The position numbers were made by a program, and so were the translations under genes. 64,000 nt of DNA from Tenacibaculum sp. 190524A05c (lineage in GTDB: Bacteria > Bacteroidota > Bacteroidia > Flavobacteriales > Flavobacteriaceae), in assembly GCF_964036595.1 (NCBI RefSeq), contig NZ_OZ038523.1, positions 1,742,501 to 1,806,500 on the forward strand. The letters are read 5' to 3'. The first letter of the stretch is position 1; every line of letters begins with the position of its first letter. Shown piece by piece: positions 17,875 to 25,025 of the stretch. The notes beneath the pieces were generated by a model, which was not told the origin of the DNA, ran no database searches, and was given only the letters and a program-made list of their open reading frames with translations.

Positions 17875-18435
17875 ATGGATTCTTTTTTCTTAAATAATGC
17901 CCATCTTTTACTCGAGAATGACGAAATTGCTAGTGCTTTACAAAAAATAGCTATTCCAAAATCATTTAAAAAAGGAGAATTACTGCACACCTCTAATTCT
18001 ATTTGCAAGCATTTCTTTTTATTATTTACAGGAGTTGCACGAGTATTTTATTTTAGAGACGGAAGAGATGTTACCGTTCATATTGCGCAAGAACAAGAAA
18101 GTATTACTGCAATAGATAGTTTTATTCAAAGAATAAAAAGTAAATATAGCATTGAAGCTCTTGAGGATATTGAATGTCTTGCTATATCTAGAACTGACAT
18201 TGAACGGCTTTCAGAAAAAAGCCATCAGTTCGAACATTTTGGCAGATTATTCTTAGAGAAAATTTATATCGATTTGGCCGAACGCGTTGATAGTTTATTA
18301 TTACATACTTCTCAAGAACGATACGAAGAACTACTAGAACGAAAACCTGACTTATTTAATCGAATTCCTGCAAAACACCTAGCTTCCTTTCTAGGTATGA
18401 CTCCAGAAACCTTTAGTAGAATTAGAAGTAAATAA
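17875..18435 (+). CDS. Crp/Fnr-family transcriptional regulator
   Basis: A 186-aa regulator with a cyclic-nucleotide-binding-like beta-barrel (about residues 20-110) and a compact C-terminal helix-turn-helix (HLASFLGMTPETFSRIRSK). The barrel lacks an obvious RxE/ST phosphate cassette for cAMP, so the effector is uncertain; many Bacteroidota members of this family have degenerate pockets. Its closeness to the GH3-like gene upstream and the Coq4-like gene downstream suggests it may control them. Confidence 0.85.
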   Translation: MDSFFLNNAHLLLENDEIASALQKIAIPKSFKKGELLHTSNSICKHFFLLFTGVARVFYFRDGRDVTVHIAQEQESITAIDSFIQRIKSKYSIEALEDIECLAISRTDIERLSEKSHQFEHFGRLFLEKIYIDLAERVDSLLLHTSQERYEELLERKPDLFNRIPAKHLASFLGMTPETFSRIRSK

Positions 18436-18502
18436 ATTTATTGATAATTGTCAATCTCTAATAATATTACCTGAAATACCTTTACTTAAAATTAAGTTTA
18501 CT

Positions 18503-19039
18503 ATGGTTATTTCACAAAAGTTAGATCAATTTTATACACAAAACAACCTCGATAAAAATGGTGGAGAAGACAACAATTATTTTATGATGAAGTTTCGTTT
18601 TTTCTCTTTAAAACTTCCAAATTCAGAATTCAGAAAAAAGGTTGTTTATATACACGATATAGAACATGTTTTATTCGATTGTGATGTTTCTTGGAAAGGT
18701 GAGGCTTATATTGCAGGTTGGGAAATTGCAACTGGAATGTGGAAACATTTCCCTATTGGGATAATGAGTTTATGGGCAATGGGATTTGGTTTATTCACCC
18801 ATCCTAAAGACGTTTTAAATGGATATAAAAAGGGTTTGAATTATACGGGTTTGATAGATCGTAAAATCCCGAAAAATGAAATAATGAATTTAACCTTGGA
18901 AGAAGTAGATCATTTATTACTAAAAAATGAAACTCAAACCTTTAATTCATTAACCTTCGGAGTTTGGAGTTTAGTATCAATTATCATTATGACTTTCCCT
19001 TTATTGCTTTTGGCTATTCTTGGGTTTGTATTTCTATAG
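18503..19039 (+). CDS. Coq4-like protein with C-terminal membrane segment
   Basis: A 178-aa protein. The segment HDIEHVLFDCDVSWKGEAYIAGWE (split here as HDIEH and GEAYIAGWE) resembles the HDxxH...GE metal-binding signature of Coq4, a scaffold/hydroxylase factor of ubiquinone synthesis. A hydrophobic helix lies near residues 85-100 and another at the C-terminus (about 152-177). Bacteroidota make menaquinone, so a role in ubiquinone synthesis is unlikely; the assignment is to the fold only. Its 3' end overlaps the convergent lipoprotein gene by 26 bp. Confidence 0.55.
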   Translation: MVISQKLDQFYTQNNLDKNGGEDNNYFMMKFRFFSLKLPNSEFRKKVVYIHDIEHVLFDCDVSWKGEAYIAGWEIATGMWKHFPIGIMSLWAMGFGLFTHPKDVLNGYKKGLNYTGLIDRKIPKNEIMNLTLEEVDHLLLKNETQTFNSLTFGVWSLVSIIIMTFPLLLLAILGFVFL

Positions 19040-19487
19040 GTAATTGATATTCTGTTGTAACGGGAATTCCTCTTTTAGTTGCAGGAAATAAATCTGGAAT
19101 GTCTCTAACAATTTGATTTAACAATGATTTTAACTCTGGAAATCTTTGTTGAATATCATCTGAAGCTTTAATTTGTTTCAGAGTCATTTTACCTTCATCA
19201 CTAATGCGTAAAACAAGAACAATAGTTTCTTTGATGTCTTCATCACTAGATAATTCATTTTGATGCAGTCCATCGGTAAAATGCTGCCTAATAGTAGTTC
19301 GAAAACATTCTGTTTTCTCGTCATCAAGAAGTTGTTCACACTCTTTAAATCCTGGTGAAACATCTACCGTTGTAAAATCTACAACGGTATCAAGTTTTGG
19401 TTTTGAGTTTTTTCCATCATCAGAAAAGTAACTACACGAGAGGCAGCAACTTATAATTAAAATGAATAAAAATACTCTATAGACCAA
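19014..19487 (-). CDS. Lipoprotein with TonB-C-like domain, TTG start
   Basis: A 157-aa lipoprotein with signal MVYRVFLFILIISCCLSC; the start codon is TTG, and no ATG precedes the signal. The C-terminal 90 residues (FPELKSLLNQIVRDIP, then PATKRGIPVTTEYQLPIEI) match the C-terminal pattern of the short TonB-like domains in this window (26920-28005 and the end of the BlaR1-like protein). It also shares the preceding FKECEQ-x8-ECFRTTIRQHF element with the 26920 protein. There is no proline-rich spacer or transmembrane helix, so it is not a canonical TonB. Function unknown. Confidence 0.7.
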   Translation of the reverse strand: MVYRVFLFILIISCCLSCSYFSDDGKNSKPKLDTVVDFTTVDVSPGFKECEQLLDDEKTECFRTTIRQHFTDGLHQNELSSDEDIKETIVLVLRISDEGKMTLKQIKASDDIQQRFPELKSLLNQIVRDIPDLFPATKRGIPVTTEYQLPIEIQTQE

Positions 19488-19526
19488 CTTTCTTAGATTT
19501 ATAAAGTGAAAATATAAAAAATAGAT

Positions 19527-20777
19527 TTATTCTAATATTTCTCCTTTTAAGAAATGCTGTTTTTTAATCTCTTTTATTCTACTTTTAACAAACTCATCGG
19601 TTTCTGTGCTTCTTCCTTCAAATCTTTCCAGATATTTCTGATATAACTTATAGCCTATTTTTTTATCCTTGTAATAGTCGTCAGAAGTTTTTGCTAATAA
19701 ATATGAAGCTTTAATATTTTTGTGATTCTCTGCAACTGCAAGTTTAAATTCATCTATTGCTCTTTTAGGTAATTTCATTTCCATATATACTTTTGCTAAT
19801 CCTAAATGAGCTTCATCTCTGGATTCCTTTCCTACAAAAGTTGCCATGCCATAACTAAACATTGCTTCTTTAATTTCGTTTCGCTCCAAATGAATTTTCC
19901 CTTTGTACACATAGGCCATGAAATCTTGAGCATTTATTTTTGTTGCTTTATTAAAATGCTCTAATGCTTTAGGGTAATTTCTAAGTTTATAATAACTCTT
20001 CCCTAGCATTTTATGAGTATAATGTTCTCCTGGTGACAAACTATCAATATGATTCAAATAAACTATACTTTCATTATACCCTTTTTTTATGTACAGACTA
20101 TTGATTTTAAGTTTATTCAAATCCAAATGATTCGGGTTTAACTCTAACCCTTTCTCTATAAAAATTGCTGACGAATCTTTGTCTTTGAGTTTAGTAAAAC
20201 CTTTAGCTAACTTTTCAATAGCATTAAAGTGTTGGTTATCTATCCTATAAGCATCTAAAAAGTTATCTATTTTCTTAAACTTTTCACCCAACAACGCATT
20301 TGCTATTCCAAGTTGATAGTGATAGTTGGCGTTTTTAGAATCTTCGGCTATTAATTCTTTGAGTAGTTTTTTTGACATTTTAGGTTGTTTCAACTGCAAA
20401 TACAACTTACTTAAATCATATTTTGCCAATAGGTTTTTTGAATCTGCATTTACTATTTCTTGATAAACCTTCAGTGCTTCTCTAAACTTCTTAGCTTTCT
20501 TAAGAGATTTTGCCAGTTTAAATTTAGTACGATAATCGTCTCTAAAACTTATAGCCTTTCTATAATAATGTACAGATTTACTATGATTATCTAATGCATC
20601 ATAAATTGTCGCAATCTTGTAATTAGATTTAAAGGACGACTCTATTTTATTAAGCTCCTGCAATGCTATTTGATACCTACCTGTTTCTATAAGGTTATCA
20701 ATAGCTTTAAACTCTTGTTGTGCTTTTACACAAAAAGATAAAAGTGTAAAAACCAAAAGTGTAATTTTTCTTTTCAT
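19527..20777 (-). CDS. Exported TPR-repeat protein
   Basis: A 416-aa protein with a signal peptide (MKRKITLLVFTLLSFCVKAQ) and about ten tetratricopeptide repeats across residues 25-380, for example GRYQIALQELNKIE and NYPKALEHFNKATKIN. TPR solenoids mediate protein-protein contacts. The chosen start is ATG 20777; an in-frame start at 20804 would overlap the upstream gene. It lies 2 bp after the DUF4350-like gene, so the two are an operon. The partner is unknown. Confidence 0.85.
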   Translation of the reverse strand: MKRKITLLVFTLLSFCVKAQQEFKAIDNLIETGRYQIALQELNKIESSFKSNYKIATIYDALDNHSKSVHYYRKAISFRDDYRTKFKLAKSLKKAKKFREALKVYQEIVNADSKNLLAKYDLSKLYLQLKQPKMSKKLLKELIAEDSKNANYHYQLGIANALLGEKFKKIDNFLDAYRIDNQHFNAIEKLAKGFTKLKDKDSSAIFIEKGLELNPNHLDLNKLKINSLYIKKGYNESIVYLNHIDSLSPGEHYTHKMLGKSYYKLRNYPKALEHFNKATKINAQDFMAYVYKGKIHLERNEIKEAMFSYGMATFVGKESRDEAHLGLAKVYMEMKLPKRAIDEFKLAVAENHKNIKASYLLAKTSDDYYKDKKIGYKLYQKYLERFEGRSTETDEFVKSRIKEIKKQHFLKGEILE

Positions 20778-20779
20778 AA

Positions 20780-21667
20780 TTAATTCTCTTCTTTTTGTAA
20801 CCAAGCAATTATATTTAGTAATAGTTTATAATTTTCTTTCGCATCTTCAGAATTCATTCCTACTTTAAACCTATTTCTTCCAGCCAACTGAGCGGTAAAC
20901 ATAGCAGCCTCACCAAAAACCGCAATTTTACCTTTCTTATAATTGAGAACTGCTCCTTGTGATAGATTTTTTGCTGGGAATCGTTTCGTTTTTTCAGAAA
21001 AACGCCACATCGTATCTGGTAAATACACCGTAAGTTTTTCTGTAGTTTTTAAGATTGAAGTTGCTTTATCTGGAATTTCAAAAGCTTGTCCTGTAAATGT
21101 TCTAATCTTTGAAATTTTACTTTTAGAAACAACTTCATGTTCTCCCAAAGTTTTATCGGCTAAAGTAAAATCAAAAATTCCTCTTCTATTTTCATCAAAC
21201 AAAAAACTATCATAAAATTTGAAACCAAAAGCCTTTCCTAAATCTTTACTCGCACCAGCAAAAGGCATATGATCTGCAATTATAAATAAGGCTCCTCCTT
21301 TAGCAACCCATTCTTTTACAATTTTAATTTCTTCTTTTGTAAAAGCACTTTCTGTAGGTGTAATGAATGGTGATCTAGCATTAGAAGATAATGCATTTGA
21401 GATCACTAATATTTTAACATTGCGTAAATTCTTTTCTGTAAATTTATTTTCGAACCCTTTTAAAGAATAACCAGCAGTCCTTAGAACATTCGCGAATGGT
21501 TTAAACCTATTATCAATTCTATGAAAATTATTATGTGCATGATCTACATATATTATCCCTGAATACTTTTGAATAATATTCGGTTTGTAAATCGTATCTG
21601 GAACCTGTTGCGCTAGCATTTGAGTAAAAGTGTAAAATATCAACAGAATACAAATTAACTTTTTCAT
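20780..21667 (-). CDS. Exported DUF4350/GldG-like amidotransferase-fold protein
   Basis: A 295-aa exported protein (signal MKKLICILLIFYTFTQMLAQ). The core has a Rossmann-like, glutamine amidotransferase-like fold: an IIYVDHAHNNFHRI strand-loop, LVISNALSS, VKEWVAKGGALFIIADHMP and KGKIAVFGEAAMFTAQ. Such DUF4350-like domains typically lack amidotransferase catalysis and act as binding modules. It is co-transcribed with the downstream TPR gene. Function not determined. Confidence 0.6.
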   Translation of the reverse strand: MKKLICILLIFYTFTQMLAQQVPDTIYKPNIIQKYSGIIYVDHAHNNFHRIDNRFKPFANVLRTAGYSLKGFENKFTEKNLRNVKILVISNALSSNARSPFITPTESAFTKEEIKIVKEWVAKGGALFIIADHMPFAGASKDLGKAFGFKFYDSFLFDENRRGIFDFTLADKTLGEHEVVSKSKISKIRTFTGQAFEIPDKATSILKTTEKLTVYLPDTMWRFSEKTKRFPAKNLSQGAVLNYKKGKIAVFGEAAMFTAQLAGRNRFKVGMNSEDAKENYKLLLNIIAWLQKEEN

Positions 21668-21696
21668 GGTATCTAAACTTTACTTCATGATTGCCG

Positions 21697-21723
21697 TAAA
21701 AGCTGAAGTACAAACTCCAGCTT
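21697..21723 (-). terminator. Hairpin after the BlaR1-like gene
   Basis: On the minus strand AAGCTGGAGT pairs with ACTTCAGCTT (10 bp, one G-T) around TTGT, followed by a short T-rich tail. It separates the BlaR1-like gene from the DUF4350-like/TPR pair. Confidence 0.55.
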
Positions 21724-21770
21724 AAACAAAACATCATAGTAATATTTATAAAAATTCTCTTTTTCGTTTA

Positions 21771-23273
21771 TTATTTAATTTCAAATGTAATAGGTAACGT
21801 ATATCCTACCTTAACAACTTTCCCATCTTTTTCTCCAGGTATCATTAAAGGAAGCTTCTCAATCATTTTCCTAGTATATTCTTTTAATTCAGGATGAGGA
21901 GCTCTAACTTTAACATCAATAACTTTCCCTTCTTCATTTATTTTAAACTGAGCAAAAATTCTTTTCTTCCCAGGTTCCAATCCTAAGCTACTCGCATACT
22001 TAACATCAAAGTTATTCTGAACAAAGTTGGCCATGTTCTTATTGAATTTTTCTTTACTAGTTCCCTGATTAACAAATGCAGGAACTTTATCCACCATTGA
22101 GAAAGGTACATTTTCAAAATCACCGGAATATTTAACTTTAGATTTCCCAACCTGTACGGATACAACAATTAGTTTTCTATTATTAAGTCCTTCGAATATC
22201 TTAAAACTTATATACGATATACTTTCTTTAAATTCTTTTTGGAATTCAATAAATTCTTTTTTCTCTTCAGCCGTTAATTCACCAATGCTATACTCTTTTG
22301 TCTTTGGAAGTTCATTTCCAATGTAAATATCAAAATAAGTTTCTTTCTCTGAAATATGAGGTTCCTTATTCAGGTCAGAAAATACTTTTTGGGTTCCTTT
22401 AACTGGACTCGTAGTTGGCTCCTCATTATCAGTACATGCAGTATAAAACAACATACTTAGTAATACTGGCACTAACAATAAATATTTTAATTGTTTAACT
22501 CTTTTTGATCTCTCTTTTGTCATCATAATGATTCTCTTTTTTATTAGCGAACTTTTATAAAACTGGTTTACAAATGATATTTTCTCAACTTGAAATACTT
22601 GCTCAAGTAAACTGTTGATATAATTTTTTGTTTCTACGGTTTTGCTAGCAATTTCGTCAGATAAATACTCATGAACAGATGAAATTCTTTTTTGGAATAT
22701 CCAAAGTATAGGATTAAACCACATACTAATTTTCAAAAGTTCGAAGAACAATAAATCTAACGTGTGTTTTTGTTTTGCATGCACTAATTCATGCTGAATA
22801 ATTTTTTTACGACGTTCTTGAGGAATTAATTCCCCGATGAATATGTAATTAAAAAATGAAAATGCCTTAGTCGAATTAGATAAGAAAATCAATTTATACC
22901 CATCTTTCTTCTGGATTTTATTTGAATATAAAAGTTGTATAATCTTGAATAACTTCAGCACAAAGAACATTGAAAACACGACTACACCAACCCAAAACAA
23001 AACATCTAAATAATTAATAGATTGATACCATTGCTGCTGTTCTATTACAGACTGAGGAGACAAAACAACTTCAGGCAATAAAATCGTGTATTCTTGAGGG
23101 ACACTTTTTTGGATTGAACGTAGTTTAATCAGTGGTAAAACAAAAGAAATAAGTACTGAAAAAATGAGGTAAAATCTGTTTTTAGTAAAAAAGGTTTCTT
23201 TACTTAAAAATAAATCATAAACAGCTAAAAACAAAGTTTGAAACAGTATGACTTGAATTATATAAGATAGCAT
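21771..23273 (-). CDS. BlaR1/M56-family sensor protease with C-terminal TonB-like domain
   Basis: A 500-aa membrane protein. The N-terminal ~285 residues form an M56 domain: four predicted membrane helices (near 1-20, 36-55, 90-110 and 265-285) and a cytoplasmic metalloprotease motif HELVHAKQKH (about 162-171) with SVHEYLSDE as the downstream zinc ligand. In the BlaR1/MecR1 paradigm this protease relays an external signal to inactivate a BlaI repressor. Instead of a penicillin-binding sensor, the extracellular part (about 300-500) is a linker and a TonB-C-like domain (KMIEKLPLMIPGEKDGK, VGYTLPITFEIK). The blaI-like gene is 5 bp upstream, so the pair is a regulatory unit; the signal is unlikely to be a beta-lactam bound in the usual way. 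Confidence 0.88.
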   Translation of the reverse strand: MLSYIIQVILFQTLFLAVYDLFLSKETFFTKNRFYLIFSVLISFVLPLIKLRSIQKSVPQEYTILLPEVVLSPQSVIEQQQWYQSINYLDVLFWVGVVVFSMFFVLKLFKIIQLLYSNKIQKKDGYKLIFLSNSTKAFSFFNYIFIGELIPQERRKKIIQHELVHAKQKHTLDLLFFELLKISMWFNPILWIFQKRISSVHEYLSDEIASKTVETKNYINSLLEQVFQVEKISFVNQFYKSSLIKKRIIMMTKERSKRVKQLKYLLLVPVLLSMLFYTACTDNEEPTTSPVKGTQKVFSDLNKEPHISEKETYFDIYIGNELPKTKEYSIGELTAEEKKEFIEFQKEFKESISYISFKIFEGLNNRKLIVVSVQVGKSKVKYSGDFENVPFSMVDKVPAFVNQGTSKEKFNKNMANFVQNNFDVKYASSLGLEPGKKRIFAQFKINEEGKVIDVKVRAPHPELKEYTRKMIEKLPLMIPGEKDGKVVKVGYTLPITFEIK

Positions 23274-23278
23274 AACGT

Positions 23279-23647
23279 TTATTTTTTATTACTTTTTTCA
23301 ACTTCTTTTAAAATTGTTTCCAATTCTTTGATATCAAGTTTGTTTTCCTTCATAAAAAATGAAACCATACTTTTAAACGATCCTCCAAAGTATCCGTTCA
23401 TAAGTTTATGTAAACTTTGGTTACTGTAATCTGTTTTTTGAATCAAAGGAAAATACACATAACCTCTTCCTTTAGGTTGATGTCCAACAAACTCTTTCGT
23501 TTCCAATATTCGAATAATAGTAGACACTGTATTATAAGCTGGTTTAGGATCTGGTAATTCTGCAATAACTTCCTTTACTGAAGCTTCTCCCAAATCCCAT
23601 AACACTTGCATTATTTGCTCCTCTGCTTTTGTTAACTGTTTACTCAT
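23279..23647 (-). CDS. BlaI/MecI/CopY-family repressor
   Basis: A 122-aa winged-helix repressor. The N-terminal MSKQLTKAEEQIMQVLWDLGEASVK (shortened: LTKAEEQIMQVLWDLG) and the recognition region PKPAYNTVSTIIRILETK are typical, as is the C-terminal dimerisation helix. In the family, repression is lifted by proteolysis by the partner M56 protein encoded 5 bp downstream. The start overlaps the upstream lipoprotein gene by 8 bp. A perfect 34-bp palindrome in the operon promoter is the likely operator. Confidence 0.92.
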   Translation of the reverse strand: MSKQLTKAEEQIMQVLWDLGEASVKEVIAELPDPKPAYNTVSTIIRILETKEFVGHQPKGRGYVYFPLIQKTDYSNQSLHKLMNGYFGGSFKSMVSFFMKENKLDIKELETILKEVEKSNKK

Positions 23648-24119
23648 AATTTTGATATTTTACTTTGCCACATTGTGCAAATTGTTCTTCTCTTTTAAGG
23701 TCGATTGACAGCTCTTTTAAATTGTCCGTTAATAATTGGACATAAAGATCTTTAGTTTCTTTATTAATATTTTCATTTCTAATATTCACAAAAAAGTGAT
23801 TCACTTCTCCATTGGCATTGAAATATATTTTATTTACCACTGTAATTGTAGAATCAGGAACATTCCATGAAAATCGATTATCCTTTAATATTGCATTCAC
23901 TTTACCATGAAAATTTTTCCATGAATTAATTATTGTAGGATACTCCTCTTTATTGGAAACATTAGGATTCAATAAATTTTTATGTGTTTCATCTAATAGT
24001 AGATTTTTAAAATCATTAAAAGCTATTTTGTCATGAAATCCTACTACACTACCCTTTTCATTATTTGTACATGAAAGTATACATAGAAATACAGGAATTA
24101 AAAGAACATACTTTTTCAT
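23640..24119 (-). CDS. Lipoprotein heading the BlaI/BlaR1-like operon
   Basis: A 159-aa lipoprotein (signal MKKYVLLIPVFLCILSC, lipobox Cys at 17). The mature part alternates Asn/Lys-rich helices and strands and ends with a cysteine-containing segment QCGKVKYQNYE. No known domain was recognised. It is the first gene of a three-gene leftward operon and overlaps blaI by 8 bp. This placement suggests a structural or signal-related partner of the BlaI/BlaR1-like pair, which is an inference from context. Confidence 0.75.
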   Translation of the reverse strand: MKKYVLLIPVFLCILSCTNNEKGSVVGFHDKIAFNDFKNLLLDETHKNLLNPNVSNKEEYPTIINSWKNFHGKVNAILKDNRFSWNVPDSTITVVNKIYFNANGEVNHFFVNIRNENINKETKDLYVQLLTDNLKELSIDLKREEQFAQCGKVKYQNYE

Positions 24120-24149
24120 ATAATAAAGGATTTACATTTTTCTGCTTCA

Positions 24150-24190
24150 CAAATATAACTAAAAAATTAGTTTAAACTAATTTTTTAGTT
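24150..24190 (-). promoter_or_regulatory. BlaI-type operator: perfect 34-bp palindrome over the operon promoter
   Basis: AACTAAAAAATTAGTTT (24157-24173) is followed directly by its exact reverse complement AAACTAATTTTTTAGTT (24174-24190). On the minus strand the -7 box TATATTTG occupies 24157-24150, abutting the palindrome, so the palindrome fills the region between -7 and -33. The repressor gene is second in the operon driven from this promoter, which fits autoregulation. The palindrome is seen directly; the link to the BlaI-like protein is inference. Confidence 0.7.
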
Positions 24191-24263
24191 AATAAAAGAT
24201 GATTCCTTACTGTAACATATACTTGTAGCGCTCGTCATATCTATACAAATTGTGATGTTTTCT

Positions 24264-24764
24264 ATGGATATTTTATTGACTTTACTTGGACTTTTATTTG
24301 TTTGTTTGGGAATAATTGGATCTTTTCTACCTGTTTTACCCGGACCAATAACAAGTTGGATAGGATTATTATTATTACATCTCACAAAAGCTATACCTCA
24401 AAACTGGACCTTTTTAGGAATAACACTATTCATTGCTATTCTCATCTTTATCCTTGATTATTTTATTCCTGCAATGGGAGCAAAAAAATTCGGGGGTTCA
24501 AAATATGGAGCATATGGAACAACCATAGGACTAATTATTGGTTTACTCTCCCCTATTCCTTTCGGAATATTAATTGGAGCCTTCTCAGGAGCCTTTGTTG
24601 GTGAGTTATTATATGATGGAAAAGACACAAATCGCGCGTTAAAAGCATCTACTGGAGCTTTTCTTGGATTCTTAGCTTCTACCACAATAAAATTCTCTAT
24701 TGCAAGTATTTATTTTGTTTTATTTTTGGTGAAAGTTTGGGAATATAGAATTGAATTATTCTAG
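24264..24764 (+). CDS. DUF456 membrane protein
   Basis: A hydrophobic protein of 166 aa with about four membrane helices and the DUF456 signature: FLPVLPGPITSWIGLLLLHL near the N-terminus and a duplicated Gly-rich helical hairpin (IGLIIGLLSPIPFGILIGAFSG). I prefer ATG 24264 (MDILLTLLGL); ATG 24255 and GTG 24252 are also in frame. Function of the family is unknown. The gene is divergent from the BlaI operon, with a one-mismatch -7 box TATACTTG at 24218-24225. Confidence 0.8.
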   Translation: MDILLTLLGLLFVCLGIIGSFLPVLPGPITSWIGLLLLHLTKAIPQNWTFLGITLFIAILIFILDYFIPAMGAKKFGGSKYGAYGTTIGLIIGLLSPIPFGILIGAFSGAFVGELLYDGKDTNRALKASTGAFLGFLASTTIKFSIASIYFVLFLVKVWEYRIELF

Positions 24765-24779
24765 ATGAAATAGGTATAA

Positions 24780-24885
24780 AATAAAAAAGCAACCCATTTC
24801 AGGGAAGCTTTCCATTGGTTAACAAAACCTAGGCGATTCCTCGCCTCACAACACAACTAAATGCTGTTTTTAAAATTAAACAGCC
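24780..24885 (-). ncRNA. Candidate small RNA, about 100 nt
   Basis: A region with no ORF carries a consensus promoter and a terminator facing left. The predicted RNA starts near 24882 and folds into three hairpins: GCTGTTT with AAACAGC; GGCGA with TCGCC around a GGAA tetraloop; and a terminal structure with AACC...GGTT arms and an inner GGAAAGCTTCC element followed by GC and six Ts (24788-24783), then more T-rich sequence. It does not show the SRP or RNase P core motifs. The class is unknown; a flavobacterial orphan ncRNA such as the flavo-1 motif is one hypothesis. It could also act on lysS, which lies divergently 140 bp away. Confidence 0.6.
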
Positions 24886-24887
24886 TG

Positions 24888-24918
24888 CAAATATATAAAC
24901 TTTTTAATTACCTTCAAA
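24888..24918 (-). promoter_or_regulatory. Promoter of the candidate sRNA
   Basis: On the minus strand TTTG (24918-24915), a 19-bp spacer and TATATTTG (24895-24888) match both Bacteroidota promoter elements exactly, with no coding gene downstream on that strand for several hundred bases. Confidence 0.75.
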
Positions 24919-24959
24919 AAAAAAGTTTATTTTTTTTAAATCATCAGAAATAAAGAAGA

Positions 24960-24990
24960 TTGGTTTATTCTTCAATTGATTGTATCTTTG
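24960..24990 (+). promoter_or_regulatory. lysS promoter
   Basis: TTG at 24960-24962, a 20-bp spacer and TATCTTTG at 24983-24990 match the Bacteroidota consensus; the lysS ATG is 36 bp downstream. Confidence 0.75.
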
Positions 24991-25025
24991 CGCCTTTAAT
25001 TTAAATCACTTAAACAATAATAGTA

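Noticed and set aside
24780..24885. 4.5S SRP RNA or RNase P identity for the candidate sRNA
   Set aside because: The SRP core (GGAAGCAG-type loop) and the RNase P conserved regions are absent, and the size does not fit RNase P.
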